Source: G958295645 sp965242735 (GTDB lineage Bacteria > Gemmatimonadota > Gemmatimonadetes > Longimicrobiales > Gaopeijiaceae). Taken from it: a stretch of 64,000 nt of DNA. Positions 42,396-51,642 of this stretch are shown one piece after another; the stretch's first letter is position 1, and every line of letters begins with the position of its first letter. The stretch spans positions 1,984,001 through 2,048,000 of the forward strand of contig OZ251497.1 of NCBI GenBank assembly GCA_965242735.1, written 5' to 3'. Made by a program: the position numbers and the translations under genes. Below the pieces are notes generated by a model. It saw only the letters and a program-made list of their open reading frames with translations. It was not told the DNA's origin and did no database searches.

Positions 42396-43700
42396 TCAGC
42401 GATCTCCCCTGGCGCAGAGCGCGTCCAGCCGCACGGTCTCCTGTTCGCCCGTCTCGATGTCGCGCACCGTGGCCGACTCCTCGGCGGCCTCGTCGGGGCC
42501 GATGACCACGGCGCGCCTGGCGCCCGACCGGGCAGCCACGCCCAACTGCTTGCGAAGGCTCCTGGAGCGCAGGGCGCAGGCCACCGAACTCCCCGCCTCG
42601 CGGAGCCGACGGCTCGCCCGAAGGGCCGGGAGACGCTGGTCGTCCCCGATCCACGTCACGAAGTAGTCGAACGCGGGCGCGTCCGCGGGCACGAGGCCGC
42701 GGGCCGCCAGCAGCTCGCCGAGCACGACGTCGCCCATGCCGAAGCCGACCGCGGGCAGCGGTTCGCCCCCGAGACGGCCGAGGAGCCCGTCGTAGCGGCC
42801 GCCGCCGCAAATGGCGCGCAGTTCGCCCTGGCGGTCGAAGAGCTCGAAGACGATGCCGGTGTAGTAGGCCAGCCCGCGCACGATCGAAAAGTCGAACTCC
42901 GCGAAGGCGGCGGCGCCCATGGCCGCCAGGAGTTCGGCGTGCTCCTCCAGGGGCTCGGCGGCCTCGCGAACGCTTGGCGCGTCTCCGAAGCGCCGAGCGA
43001 GGCGGGCCGGCGACCCCGCGCCGCCGTCCTCGCCGGCCACCAGGCCGAGCAGTTCGGCGGCGGCGGCGGCGGGCATCCCGGCGGCCTCGAGAAGCCGGCG
43101 ACTGGTCTCGCGCGGGCTCCTGGCCGCCTTGTCGAGGGCCCTCAGACACGCGTCGGCGGCGTCCGGCGGCGCCCCCAGCGCGGCCAGCACGGCCACGGCC
43201 AGCCTGCGGTCGCTGACGCGCGCCACGAAGTCGTCCAGCCCCAGCCCCAGGGAGCGCACGGCGTCCACGGCCACCGCCAGCGCCTCGGCGTCGGCGGCGA
43301 CGGCCGCTTCCCCGACGATGTCCACGTTGAGCTGAAAGTGCTCGCGCAACCGGCCGCGCTGGCTCCGTTCGTAGCGAAAGAGCTGCGGAATCGAGAACCA
43401 GCGCACGGGCTTGGCCATGCCTCGGCCGCGGGTCGCCATCATGCGGGCGAGCGTGGGCGTCATCTCGGGCCGCAGCGCCACGTGGCGGTCGCCTTGGTCG
43501 CGAAACGCGTACAGCTGGCTCGCGATCTCGGGGCCGCTCTTCTTGGCATAGAGCGCCACGGGCTCCAAGGGCGGGCCGTCGTACTCGGAGAAGCCCCACC
43601 GGACGGCCACTTCCCGCCAGTGCGCGAACAGGTGGTTGCGCAACGTCATCGCGCCCGGACCGAACTCGCGAAATCCCGGCAATTTGGCCGTCGCGGCCAC
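42396..43700 (-). CDS. hisS: histidyl-tRNA synthetase
   Basis: A 434-residue class II synthetase. LRPEMTPTLARM (motif 2 region), FRYERSQRGRLREHFQLNVDI, the histidine-specific loop VRGLAYYTGIVFELF with ICGGGRYDGLL, and motif 3 AVGFGMGDV are present. The C-terminal about 95 residues form the anticodon-binding domain (RRLREAGSSVACALRSRSLRKQL). That domain argues for true HisS rather than the HisZ regulatory paralogue. The usual YYTG loop reads LAYYTG. The start is GTG 43700, just downstream of the folC stop. It sits next to proS, a translation gene pair. Confidence 0.88.
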   Translation of the reverse strand: MAATAKLPGFREFGPGAMTLRNHLFAHWREVAVRWGFSEYDGPPLEPVALYAKKSGPEIASQLYAFRDQGDRHVALRPEMTPTLARMMATRGRGMAKPVRWFSIPQLFRYERSQRGRLREHFQLNVDIVGEAAVAADAEALAVAVDAVRSLGLGLDDFVARVSDRRLAVAVLAALGAPPDAADACLRALDKAARSPRETSRRLLEAAGMPAAAAAELLGLVAGEDGGAGSPARLARRFGDAPSVREAAEPLEEHAELLAAMGAAAFAEFDFSIVRGLAYYTGIVFELFDRQGELRAICGGGRYDGLLGRLGGEPLPAVGFGMGDVVLGELLAARGLVPADAPAFDYFVTWIGDDQRLPALRASRRLREAGSSVACALRSRSLRKQLGVAARSGARRAVVIGPDEAAEESATVRDIETGEQETVRLDALCARGDR

Positions 43701-43702
43701 GG

Positions 43703-45040
43703 CTAGCCGGCGCCCACCGGGGCCAAGCCCAGGAACGAGAGCATGTCGCCCACCGTGTGGCACGAGCCGGTCGCCACGATCGTGCCGCCGTCGGCGGCCA
43801 GCTCCTGGGCGCGCTTGACGGCGACCACCAGCTGCTCGACGACCTCGATCGGCGCCAGCGGCGCCACCGACTCGGCCACGTAGCGCGGATTCCAGGCGCG
43901 GGCGCGCGGCGCCGAGAGCGGAATGGTGAACACCGCGTGGTCCGCGCGCTTGAGGAGCGGGGGCAACATGCGCGCCCAGTCCTTGTCGCCCAAGACGCCG
44001 AGAACGACCACGAGAGGGCGCTCCAAGCCCAGATCGTCCAGCAAGCGCGTCAGCGCCTCGACGCCGGCGACGTTGTGGGCGACGTCGAAGAGGTACCGGA
44101 TCCCCTCCACCTCGCGCAGGTCGCTTCGGCCCGGCCATTCCACCTTGGCGACGCCGCGCAGCACGGCTTCCCGAGACGGCGGTTGCGGCAGGACTTCCAG
44201 GGCCTTGAGCGCCACCGCCGTGTTCGCGGCTTGATGGGCGCCGGTCAACGGCGTCTCGATCTCCATCTCTCCCCATGCGGCCGAGGCGTGCCGGAACCGG
44301 GTCCCGGCGGCGGAGACGCTCAGTTCCATCGCGTCGCGCTCGGGGGCGACCTTGTGCAGAGGCGCGCCCACGCGCTCCGCGCGCGCTTCGATCTCGCGCA
44401 TCGCCTCCGGGGCGCCTTCGACGGTGACGGCCGGAACGTCGGGCTTGACGATTCCCGCCTTCTCGCGGGCGATGGACCCCAGCGTCGCGCCGAGGTAGTC
44501 CTGGTGGTCCATCGCCACGTTCGTGATCGCCACCACCTCGGGCGAGATCACGTTGGTGGCGTCGAGCCGTCCCCCCAGGCCCACTTCGATGCAGGCGACG
44601 TCCACGTTCTCCTCGGCGAAGATCAAGAGCGCCAGCAACGTCCACGACTCGAAGAACGACATGTTGAGGCGGCCGGCCAGCGGCGCCACGACCTCGCTGG
44701 CCGTCTCGGCGAGGCGCCGGGGCGACAGCGGGCGCCCGTCGACGAGGATCCGTTCGCGAAAGGAGCAAATGTGCGGCGACGTGTAGAGGCCGACCCGCTC
44801 GCCGTTCTCGCTCAGGACGGAGGCCCATGTGGAGGCCACCGATCCCTTCCCGTTGGTGCCGCCCACGTGAAGCGTGCGGTACCTGCGGTGCGGCGATGCG
44901 AGCGAAGCCAACGCCGTGGTCATGCGCTCGAGTCCCCAGTCGACCTTCATCTCCACGCCGGGGAAGAGCGCTTCGCCGAGGCGGTCGGAGCGCGGCACGC
45001 GGTTGTGGCGCTGCACGTACGATCCGTGCTGGCCCTTCAT
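43703..45040 (-). CDS. folC: bifunctional dihydrofolate / folylpolyglutamate synthase
   Basis: A 445-residue Mur-ligase-like enzyme adding glutamate to dihydropteroate or folates. The P-loop is HVGGTNGKGSV (about 58-68); SPHICSFRERI, VGLGGRLDATNV, ITNVAMDHQDYLG and REKAGIVK are the FolC signatures; the C-terminal domain has FDVAHN. Start ATG 45040 overlaps the accD stop (ATGA), reproducing the common accD-folC gene order. The first 30 residues are basic and less conserved. Confidence 0.93.
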   Translation of the reverse strand: MKGQHGSYVQRHNRVPRSDRLGEALFPGVEMKVDWGLERMTTALASLASPHRRYRTLHVGGTNGKGSVASTWASVLSENGERVGLYTSPHICSFRERILVDGRPLSPRRLAETASEVVAPLAGRLNMSFFESWTLLALLIFAEENVDVACIEVGLGGRLDATNVISPEVVAITNVAMDHQDYLGATLGSIAREKAGIVKPDVPAVTVEGAPEAMREIEARAERVGAPLHKVAPERDAMELSVSAAGTRFRHASAAWGEMEIETPLTGAHQAANTAVALKALEVLPQPPSREAVLRGVAKVEWPGRSDLREVEGIRYLFDVAHNVAGVEALTRLLDDLGLERPLVVVLGVLGDKDWARMLPPLLKRADHAVFTIPLSAPRARAWNPRYVAESVAPLAPIEVVEQLVVAVKRAQELAADGGTIVATGSCHTVGDMLSFLGLAPVGAG

Positions 45041-45894
45041 GGCCCGCCCTCCCAGCCCGCCCAGCAATGGCGAAGCAGCCGACCCACGGCGCTCTTCAGC
45101 TCGCGCCGGTCCACCACGCGATCCACCATGCCGTGCTCTTCCAGGAACTCCGCGCGCTGAAAGCCCGGGGGCAGCTCCTGCTTGATGGTCTCTTCGATGA
45201 CGCGCGGCCCGGCGAATCCAATCAGGGCGCGGGGCTCGGCCAAGTTGAAGTCGCCGAGCATCGCGTACGAAGCCGTCACGCCTCCCGTCGTAGGATGCGT
45301 GAGAATGGAGACGTACGGCAAGGCGCGTTCGTGCAAGCGGGCCAAGACGGCCGAGGTCTTCGCCATCTGCATGAGAGAAAAGACCCCCTCCATCATTCTT
45401 GCGCCGCCCGACGCGCTCACGATGACCAACGGCGACTCCCGCTCCAGGGCGCGCCGTCCGGCCCGCGCGATCTTCTCGCCGACGACCGAGCCCATGGAGC
45501 CTCCGATGAACGCGAAGTCCATGACGGCCAGCGAGGCGGGAACGCCGTCGATGCGGCACAGGCCCGCCACGACCGCTTCGTTGCGTCCCGTCTTGCGGCG
45601 GGCCGTCTTCAGCCGCTCGGGATACGGCTTGAGGTCCGAGAAACCCAGCGGATCGCTGCTGGTCATGTCCGCGTCGGCCTCCTCGAACGAGCCCGGATCG
45701 GCCAGCAGGGCCACGTAGCGCCCGGCCTCGATGCGCAGGTGATGGCCGCACTCGGGACACACGCCCAGGTTGCGCGCCAAGCGCTCGCGGTAGAGAATCT
45801 CGCCGCAACCGGCGCACTTCTCGAACACGTCGCGCGGCAGATCGCGGCGCTCTCGGGCCGTGAGCGGCTTCTTCTGCTGTCTGAACCGGGCCAA
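45037..45894 (-). CDS. accD: acetyl-CoA carboxylase carboxyltransferase subunit beta
   Basis: A 285-residue AccD that, with AccA, transfers the carboxyl group from carboxybiotin to acetyl-CoA for fatty acid synthesis. The N-terminal zinc ribbon uses CAGC (about 24-27) and CPEC (about 43-46). The carboxyltransferase core shows SASGGARMMEGVFSLMQMAKTSA, LTHPTTGGVTASYAMLGD and EPRALIGFAGPRVIEETI. accA is not in the window. Start ATG 45894, 25 bp after rodA. Confidence 0.95.
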   Translation of the reverse strand: MARFRQQKKPLTARERRDLPRDVFEKCAGCGEILYRERLARNLGVCPECGHHLRIEAGRYVALLADPGSFEEADADMTSSDPLGFSDLKPYPERLKTARRKTGRNEAVVAGLCRIDGVPASLAVMDFAFIGGSMGSVVGEKIARAGRRALERESPLVIVSASGGARMMEGVFSLMQMAKTSAVLARLHERALPYVSILTHPTTGGVTASYAMLGDFNLAEPRALIGFAGPRVIEETIKQELPPGFQRAEFLEEHGMVDRVVDRRELKSAVGRLLRHCWAGWEGGP

Positions 45895-45919
45895 CGGGAG
45901 CTCCCTTTTCCGCGTTCCC

Positions 45920-47155
45920 TCAGGCGTCTTCGCTCGCGAGCCTGACGACCGCCGCCGCAGCCAGCCAGGACATCAGGAGGAAGGAGCCGCCGTAGCTGAT
46001 GAACGGCAACGGAATGCCCGTGACGGGCACGATGCCGACGGTCATGCCGACGTTGACGAACACGTGCGTCAGCCAAGTCCCTAACGTACCGACGATGAAG
46101 AGCGTTGCAAAGTCGCTCCGGGCCTCCTCGGCCATGCGCAGCATGGTCAGGAACAGCCAGCAGAAGGCCGCGAGCGCCAGCGACGTGCCCACGAAGCCGA
46201 ACTCTTCGCCCACCACGCTGAAGGCGAAGTCCGTGTGCTGCTCGGGCAGGAAGTTGAGGCGCTTCTGCGTGCCGTCCCCGAAGCCCTTGCCGAACCAGCC
46301 GCCGCTGCCGATGGCCACCTTGGACTGGATGATCTGCCACCCCGCCGCCAAGGGGTCCTGCAACGGGTCGAAGAAGACCCGGATGCGGTTCTTCTGGTAC
46401 TCGGCCAAGGAATTCCAGAGGGGCTGGGCGGCCGCCCCGGCCGCGAAGTTGGCCAGGAGCACGGTGGCCCACTCGGACATGAAGAGGCGGAACCGGTAGA
46501 CGTAGATCAGCACGACCAAGGCGACGAAGTAGACGGACCACGCCCAGAGGCTGAACGCCAGCACGAGTCCGATCCCCGGGGAGGCGACGAAGAACAGCAG
46601 GTGCCCGGGCGTGCCGGCCCAGAAGAGCACCGAAAACAAGATGCCCACCAGGGTCACGGCGCTCCCGAGATCGGGCTGGATCAGAATGGCCAGGAGGGGA
46701 AGCCCCACCAGCGCGATCGGCGCCGCCAGCTCCCGCAGCTGCCGGGGCGGGTCTTCCCTGTCTCCCAGATGCTTGGCCAGCAGCAGAAGCGTGGCCACCT
46801 TGGCCGCCTCGGCCGGCTGGAAGCGAAGTCCACCTACCGACACGAAGCTCTTGACGCCCTCGGCCGTGCCCGCCCCGGTGCCGAAGACGAGCGTCAGCAG
46901 AAGGGCCGCCGTCCAGAAGACGTAGGCGGGCGCGGCGGCCCATTCGTACCAACGGCCAGGAATGCGCAGCACCAGCGCGAACAGCACGACGGCCACGGCC
47001 AAGATGGTGGCTTGGCGCATCCAGACGTCCTCGATGGACGGCACCGGCGTCTCGACGATGCCTGCGGAGTAGACCACGGCGACGCCGAACAACGAGAGCA
47101 GCAGCAGCAACCCCGCAAAGACGACGCGCGTTCGCGCCCCGGCCCACCAGTCCAC
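45920..47155 (-). CDS. rodA: rod-shape-determining lipid II polymerase RodA
   Basis: A 411-residue SEDS glycosyltransferase with about ten membrane segments, polymerising lipid II during elongation in complex with PBP2. Family markers are QPAEAAKVATLLLL, IQPDLGSAVTL (aspartate in the catalytic cavity), IIQSKVAIGSGG.FGKGFG, LPEQHTDFAFSVVGEE and the C-terminal GIPLPFISYGGS. The GTG start at 47155 directly follows the mrdA stop. It is the last gene of the mreBCD-mrdA-rodA operon and is followed by accD after 25 bp. Confidence 0.95.
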   Translation of the reverse strand: MDWWAGARTRVVFAGLLLLLSLFGVAVVYSAGIVETPVPSIEDVWMRQATILAVAVVLFALVLRIPGRWYEWAAAPAYVFWTAALLLTLVFGTGAGTAEGVKSFVSVGGLRFQPAEAAKVATLLLLAKHLGDREDPPRQLRELAAPIALVGLPLLAILIQPDLGSAVTLVGILFSVLFWAGTPGHLLFFVASPGIGLVLAFSLWAWSVYFVALVVLIYVYRFRLFMSEWATVLLANFAAGAAAQPLWNSLAEYQKNRIRVFFDPLQDPLAAGWQIIQSKVAIGSGGWFGKGFGDGTQKRLNFLPEQHTDFAFSVVGEEFGFVGTSLALAAFCWLFLTMLRMAEEARSDFATLFIVGTLGTWLTHVFVNVGMTVGIVPVTGIPLPFISYGGSFLLMSWLAAAAVVRLASEDA

Positions 47156-49000
47156 TCAGAAGTTCCCGCGGTCTCGGGCCCAAGCGGCGGGGCGGCCCGT
47201 CAGCAAGTGCTCGCGCAACGTCTGCACCGTGTCCCGCGCGATCCCGTGGCGGCCTCGCAGGTAGTAGTCGGCCGCCTTGGCCACCAGGGGCGCGGCCGTC
47301 TCGGAACCGCTGTCGCCGAACTCCACGAGCGCCACCACCACGACTTCGGGCGGCGCGCCTCTGGGGCCGGCCATGCCTGCGAACCACGCGTGGTTGGGCT
47401 GTCCGCCCCCGGTCTCGGCCGTGCCGGTCTTGCCCAGGAGGTCGAAGTGCTCCAGCGAAGAGAGATGGGCCGTGCCGCCGGGAGCCGTCACCCGGCGCAA
47501 CCCCTCGCGAATGGCGTCGAGGCTCTCGCGGGACACGTCCAGCCGCCAGCTTTCCGGCGTCGCGGCGGCGCGATTCAGCGTCGGCGGCGGCGCCGAGCCG
47601 TCGCGGGCGACGGCCAGCATGAACTGCGCCATCTTGAGCGGGCTCTGCGCGTTCGGGCCCTGGCCGAGGATCAAGTTGAGCACTTCGCCTTCGCCGGCCC
47701 GGTACCCGAACTGGCGGTCCCAGAACGCGACGCCCTCGGGGAACGTGCCCTCCGCCTCCTGGGGCAAGTCGATGCCCGTGCCGCGGCCGAAGCCCATCCG
47801 GTTGCCGCCCTCGAGGACCCGTTCCAGCCCCAGCGCCAGTCCCAGCTGGTAGAAGTAGACGTTGCAGGAGTGCTGCACGGCGCCGACGAGATCGAGGGAG
47901 CCGTGTCCTTCCGGCTTCCAGCAGCGGACCGTGCGGTTGCCGAACCTGAACGTGCCGTTGCAGGACTGCGGGAACCGCGTCGACGGCTCGATCAGCCCGG
48001 CCTCGAGCCCCAGCGCGGCGCCGACCAGCTTCCAGGGCGAGCCCGGCGGGTACTTGCCCACCGCCGCCCGGTTGTAGAGCGGGCTCTGGGGATCCTGGCT
48101 GAGCCGCGCCCATTCCTCGGGCTCCACGATGCCGGCAAAGACGTTGGGATCGAACGCGGGCTTGGAGTACATGGCCAGAACGCCGCCCGTCTCGACTTCC
48201 AGCGCCACCACGGCGCCGTTGAGTTCCTTGGGAAAGATGTGGTCGATCCATTCCATCAGATCGAGGTCGACGTGCAGGTCGACGTCGCCGCCCGGCTGGG
48301 CCGCAATCTCGGCAGCGCCCTCGAACACGCCCACGATCCGGCCCAGCACGTCGACCTCCACGTAGCGAGTGCCCGGCCTGCCCCTCAAGCGCTGCTCGTA
48401 ATGGGCCTCGACGCCGGCGCGTCCGACGATGGCGCCGGGCTCCGCCGACGCGAAGCGAGGCAAGGCAAGTTCGGCCTCGTTGATCTCTCCCACGTATCCG
48501 ACGACGTGCGCGCCCACGGGGCCGGCGGGGTAGCGGCGCTTCGGACGCGATTCCAGGAGCACGCCCGGGAAGGCCGACTTGCGTTCTTCGATCGCCGCAA
48601 CGGCGTCGAAGGAGACGTCGGCAGCCACGAGCAACGGCCTCAACGGACGGGCGCGGGCGCGGGCAAAGAGCGTCTCCGCGTGCTCGTCGCCGAAGTCCAA
48701 GTGCTCGCCCAGCCGGACCAGGGTGGCGATCATGGAGTCGGGGTCGGCCGGAAGGATCGAGACGGAATGGCCGGGGATGTTGTCGGCCAGCGCCCGGCCG
48801 GCGCGGTCGCGAATGATGCCGCGCGGGGGCGGCACGGTGAAGGTGCGCAGACGGTTGGACTGGGACTGCAAGAGCCAGTCGTCGGTCGCCAGGATCTGCG
48901 CGCGGAAGAACGCCGCGGCCAGCACGCCCATCGCCGAGACGATGGCAATGCGCGCGACCCGGCCCCGGAAGACGCGCTGGCGGCGGTCGCGGCGTCTCAC
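47156..49000 (-). CDS. mrdA: penicillin-binding protein 2 (elongation transpeptidase)
   Basis: A 614-residue class B PBP partner of RodA. It has a short cytoplasmic basic start, a membrane segment (about 16-35), a pedestal domain (PPPRGIIRDRAGRALADN) and the transpeptidase domain with SxxK in YPPGSPWKLVG, SxN in QHSCNVYFYQ and GKTGTAE. The position usually occupied by threonine in PPGSTFK is proline here, with tryptophan next, outside the catalytic residues. The start is GTG 49000, overlapping the mreD stop (GTGA). Confidence 0.95.
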   Translation of the reverse strand: MRRRDRRQRVFRGRVARIAIVSAMGVLAAAFFRAQILATDDWLLQSQSNRLRTFTVPPPRGIIRDRAGRALADNIPGHSVSILPADPDSMIATLVRLGEHLDFGDEHAETLFARARARPLRPLLVAADVSFDAVAAIEERKSAFPGVLLESRPKRRYPAGPVGAHVVGYVGEINEAELALPRFASAEPGAIVGRAGVEAHYEQRLRGRPGTRYVEVDVLGRIVGVFEGAAEIAAQPGGDVDLHVDLDLMEWIDHIFPKELNGAVVALEVETGGVLAMYSKPAFDPNVFAGIVEPEEWARLSQDPQSPLYNRAAVGKYPPGSPWKLVGAALGLEAGLIEPSTRFPQSCNGTFRFGNRTVRCWKPEGHGSLDLVGAVQHSCNVYFYQLGLALGLERVLEGGNRMGFGRGTGIDLPQEAEGTFPEGVAFWDRQFGYRAGEGEVLNLILGQGPNAQSPLKMAQFMLAVARDGSAPPPTLNRAAATPESWRLDVSRESLDAIREGLRRVTAPGGTAHLSSLEHFDLLGKTGTAETGGGQPNHAWFAGMAGPRGAPPEVVVVALVEFGDSGSETAAPLVAKAADYYLRGRHGIARDTVQTLREHLLTGRPAAWARDRGNF

Positions 49001-49479
49001 GGGGCCTTCGGGCTCCGCAAGAACAGCCAGTGGAGCGCCAGACCCACGCCGGCGGCGTAAAGCGCGGCGACGGGGCCCGCGATCAAGACGCGCTCGGCGA
49101 ACGCCGCCCAGTCGTGCTCCCCGAGGGCCAGCCAGTAGAACAGCTCCAAGACCCACTTGCCCAAGAAGAAGTAGGAGGCCAGGAAGGTCACCGAATCCCC
49201 CACGAACACCTGGCGCGTCCATGAGGCCGTCGCGGCCACCAGCGTCAAGGCCGCGGGGCTGGCCCCGAGCGCCTGGGGCACGAAGCCGTCCTGGAGCAGG
49301 CCGAGTCCGAAGCCCACCAGGGCGGCGTGCCGCATGAGCATGGACCTCCCGGCGAAGAGGACGGCCAGCGCAAACAGATCGGGCGCGACGGCGCCCAGGC
49401 CCAGGCCGACCCGAACCGACAAGTGCGCGACCGCCAGGACCGCCACGAGAACGCCCGCGCGCGCGCTCGCCGGGTTCAC
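48997..49479 (-). CDS. mreD: rod-shape-determining membrane protein MreD
   Basis: A 160-residue protein with five hydrophobic segments, of MreD length, between mreC and mrdA. Sequence motifs are weak in this family, but GFGLGLLQDGFVPQALGASPAAL is the usual conserved stretch. It helps position MreC and the elongation synthases. The GTG start at 49479 lies within the second copy of a 17-bp tandem duplication that separates it from mreC. Confidence 0.85.
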   Translation of the reverse strand: MNPASARAGVLVAVLAVAHLSVRVGLGLGAVAPDLFALAVLFAGRSMLMRHAALVGFGLGLLQDGFVPQALGASPAALTLVAATASWTRQVFVGDSVTFLASYFFLGKWVLELFYWLALGEHDWAAFAERVLIAGPVAALYAAGVGLALHWLFLRSPKAP

Positions 49480-49504
49480 GGGACGACCGGGTTCACGGGA
49501 CGAC
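49471..49504. repeat. perfect 17-bp tandem duplication at the mreC/mreD junction
   Basis: CGGGTTCACGGGACGAC is repeated back to back at 49471-49487 and 49488-49504. One copy contains the mreC stop and the other the mreD GTG start. With a single copy the two genes would meet in a GTGA overlap, as mreD and mrdA do, so the duplication has opened a 13-bp gap. Confidence 0.85.
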
Positions 49505-50434
49505 CGGGGGCTGGGCGGCGCGCGGCGTTTCCGGGGGCGCCGGGCCGGGCGGCGTCTCGGCCGCGCCCGCGTCGGGCGGCTCCAGCGACGGCTCTTCCTC
49601 GACGCCGGCGGCGTCCGCGTCGGGCACGACCGGTTCGGCCCGCACGCCCACGTCCACGAACGCGAAAGCGACGGCGCCGGGCTGCACGGCGGGCTCGACG
49701 TGGTAGGTCTTGGACCATCCCGCCCTCGTGGCGGCCACCCCGGCGACGCGGCCGACCAGGATGCCTCTCGGGTACGTGCCCCCCCGGCCCGACGTGACGA
49801 GCGGCGTGCCCGGCTCCAGGTCGGAGAGATACGCGGTTCCTTCCAGCAACAGCCGGTCCTGCTCGCGGAATTCCCCTCGGTCCGCCACGACGAGTCCGTG
49901 CACCCGTCCGTCGGGCGTCATGGCCGACACGCGAAAGTCCGGGTGAGACCAGTCGTAGGCGGACGCCGAGCGGGCGTCGACGTGCTGGAGCTGCCCCAGC
50001 AGGCCGACCTCGGTGACCACCGCGTCGAACGGCCGGACGCCGTCGTCGAGCCCGGACGCGACGCGGAACACGCTCTGGTGGGTCGTGCCCGCCCGGATCA
50101 CCTGCGTCGCGACGTATCGGTGCGGAGCGCTCTCGCGCAGTTCCAGCAGGTCCCGCAGCTGGCGGTTCTCCAGGGCCAGCGTGCGCTGGGCCGCGACGCG
50201 CGAGAGCAACGAATCCATGCGCGCGTGCAAGAGATCCATGTCGCGCGCCACCGTGCGCGCCTGAGCGTAGGTCGTGTTGACGAAGACGAACGGGCGCAAG
50301 ACGGAACCCCGCAGCGCGTCTCCGATGGCGTTCTGCGCTCCGCTCGGCAACTTCATCATGACCGCGGCCAGCACCACCAGCCACAGCGTGATCAGCACGT
50401 CGATCCGCTTGGCCCCGCCGTCTTGACCTTCCAT
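49493..50434 (-). CDS. mreC: rod-shape-determining protein MreC
   Basis: A 313-residue periplasmic scaffold with a single N-terminal membrane segment (about 11-28), a coiled-coil (about 60-100, with LALENRQLRDLLEL) and the beta-barrel pair typical of MreC (QVIRAG, VVTEVGLLGQLQHVD, GILVGRVAGV). The last 55 residues are a P/E/A-rich tail. Start ATG 50434, about 50 bp after mreB. It links MreB filaments to PBP2 and RodA. Confidence 0.92.
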   Translation of the reverse strand: MEGQDGGAKRIDVLITLWLVVLAAVMMKLPSGAQNAIGDALRGSVLRPFVFVNTTYAQARTVARDMDLLHARMDSLLSRVAAQRTLALENRQLRDLLELRESAPHRYVATQVIRAGTTHQSVFRVASGLDDGVRPFDAVVTEVGLLGQLQHVDARSASAYDWSHPDFRVSAMTPDGRVHGLVVADRGEFREQDRLLLEGTAYLSDLEPGTPLVTSGRGGTYPRGILVGRVAGVAATRAGWSKTYHVEPAVQPGAVAFAFVDVGVRAEPVVPDADAAGVEEEPSLEPPDAGAAETPPGPAPPETPRAAQPPVVP

Positions 50435-50486
50435 GCTGGTCCGTCCCGTCCGCGCCGAAAGGCATGCCGCCCGCCGAAGCGGACGG

Positions 50487-51530
50487 CTAGGTCATGAGCA
50501 CGGGCCGATACTTGTGGAACCCGTCCAGGATCTCGCCGACCCCGCGCACGACGCAGCTCATGGGCTCCGGGTCCACGTGGATCGGCAACTGCGTCTCGCG
50601 CTCGATCAGCTTGTCCAGCTCTCGGATCATGGCGCCGCCGCCCGTCATGACAATGCCGTGGTCCACGATGTCCGACGCCAGCTCGGGAGGCACGACCTCG
50701 AGCGCCGCGCGCACGGCCTCCACGATGGCGCGGATCGGCTCCCGGATGCATTCTCGAATCTCGTGCGCGTGCACCAGGACCATCTTCGGGATGCCCGACA
50801 CCAAGTCCCGGCCCTTGACCTCCATCCCGCGCTCGTCGTCGGTCTCCATGGCCGAGCCGATCTGCATCTTGATGCCCTCGGCCGTCGGCTCTCCGATCAG
50901 CAGATTGTAGTTCTTGCGCAGAAAGGCCACGATCGACGAATCCAGCTTGTCGCCGGCCGTGCGTATGGACGTGTCGAGCACGATCCCCGAGAGCGCGATG
51001 ACGGCGATCTCCGTCGTGCCGCCGCCGATGTCGATGATCATGTTGCCGCGCGGCGTGTCGATGGGCAGTCCCACGCCGATCGCCGCCGCCATCGGCTCGG
51101 CGACCATGTACACGTCCTTCGCCCCGGCGGCCTGCGCGGACGAGCGAACGGCGCGCAGCTCCAGCTGCGTGATGCCGGAAGGGACGCCGACCACCACCCT
51201 CGGCTTCATGCGGAAGATGCGCTTCGCCGTGACCTGCCGGAGGAAGTGCCGAAGCATCAGCTCGGCGATGTCCACGTCCGCGATCACGCCGTCCTTGAGC
51301 GGGCGGATCGCCGTGATCCCCTCCGGCGTGCGTCCGAGCATGCGCTTGGCCTCGAGGCCCACGCCCATGACCTGCTTGGTGCCCTGCGCGACCGCCACGA
51401 CCGACGGCTCGTTGAGAACGACGCCCTCGCCCCTGACGTAGACGAGCGTGTTGGCCGTCCCCAAGTCCACGCCGATGTCGCTGGTGGGCACCAGCCGCTT
51501 GGAGTCGAACAACCCGGAGAAATAGGACAA
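50487..51530 (-). CDS. mreB: rod-shape-determining actin homologue MreB
   Basis: A 347-residue actin-fold ATPase forming membrane-bound filaments that steer lateral wall synthesis. Nucleotide-binding motifs are DLGTANTLVYV (phosphate 1), DIGGGTTEIAVI (phosphate 2) and MTGGGAMIRELD (adenosine). The start is TTG 51530 giving MSYFSGLFDS, or a second TTG at 51512; the family usually begins at the GLF stretch. A promoter-like TTG-N20-TATGTTTC lies about 65-95 bp upstream, so it probably heads the elongation operon. Confidence 0.94.
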   Translation of the reverse strand: MSYFSGLFDSKRLVPTSDIGVDLGTANTLVYVRGEGVVLNEPSVVAVAQGTKQVMGVGLEAKRMLGRTPEGITAIRPLKDGVIADVDIAELMLRHFLRQVTAKRIFRMKPRVVVGVPSGITQLELRAVRSSAQAAGAKDVYMVAEPMAAAIGVGLPIDTPRGNMIIDIGGGTTEIAVIALSGIVLDTSIRTAGDKLDSSIVAFLRKNYNLLIGEPTAEGIKMQIGSAMETDDERGMEVKGRDLVSGIPKMVLVHAHEIRECIREPIRAIVEAVRAALEVVPPELASDIVDHGIVMTGGGAMIRELDKLIERETQLPIHVDPEPMSCVVRGVGEILDGFHKYRPVLMT

Positions 51531-51593
51531 CGCGCGCTGGGAGCCTCAAGGGAGCGGTCGGATCGCGACGGTCCGGTCGCGGTGAACCCGGCG

Positions 51594-51624
51594 GAAACAT
51601 AAGATTCCGCCAAGCTGGGCGCAA
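51594..51624 (-). promoter_or_regulatory. Bacteroidota-type promoter candidate for the mre operon
   Basis: On the minus strand TTG (51624-51622) is followed after 20 bp by TATGTTTC (51601-51594), matching the TTTG-N19/20-TAnnTTTG layout at seven of eight positions in the -7 element. It lies between the dUTPase stop and mreB, 64 bp upstream of the start. Confidence 0.4.
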
Positions 51625-51642
51625 CCGACGGCGTTCGGCGAC

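Noticed and set aside
42396..43700. HisZ (ATP phosphoribosyltransferase regulatory subunit) instead of HisS
   Set aside because: The anticodon-binding domain is present and there is no hisG nearby, so HisS is the better call.
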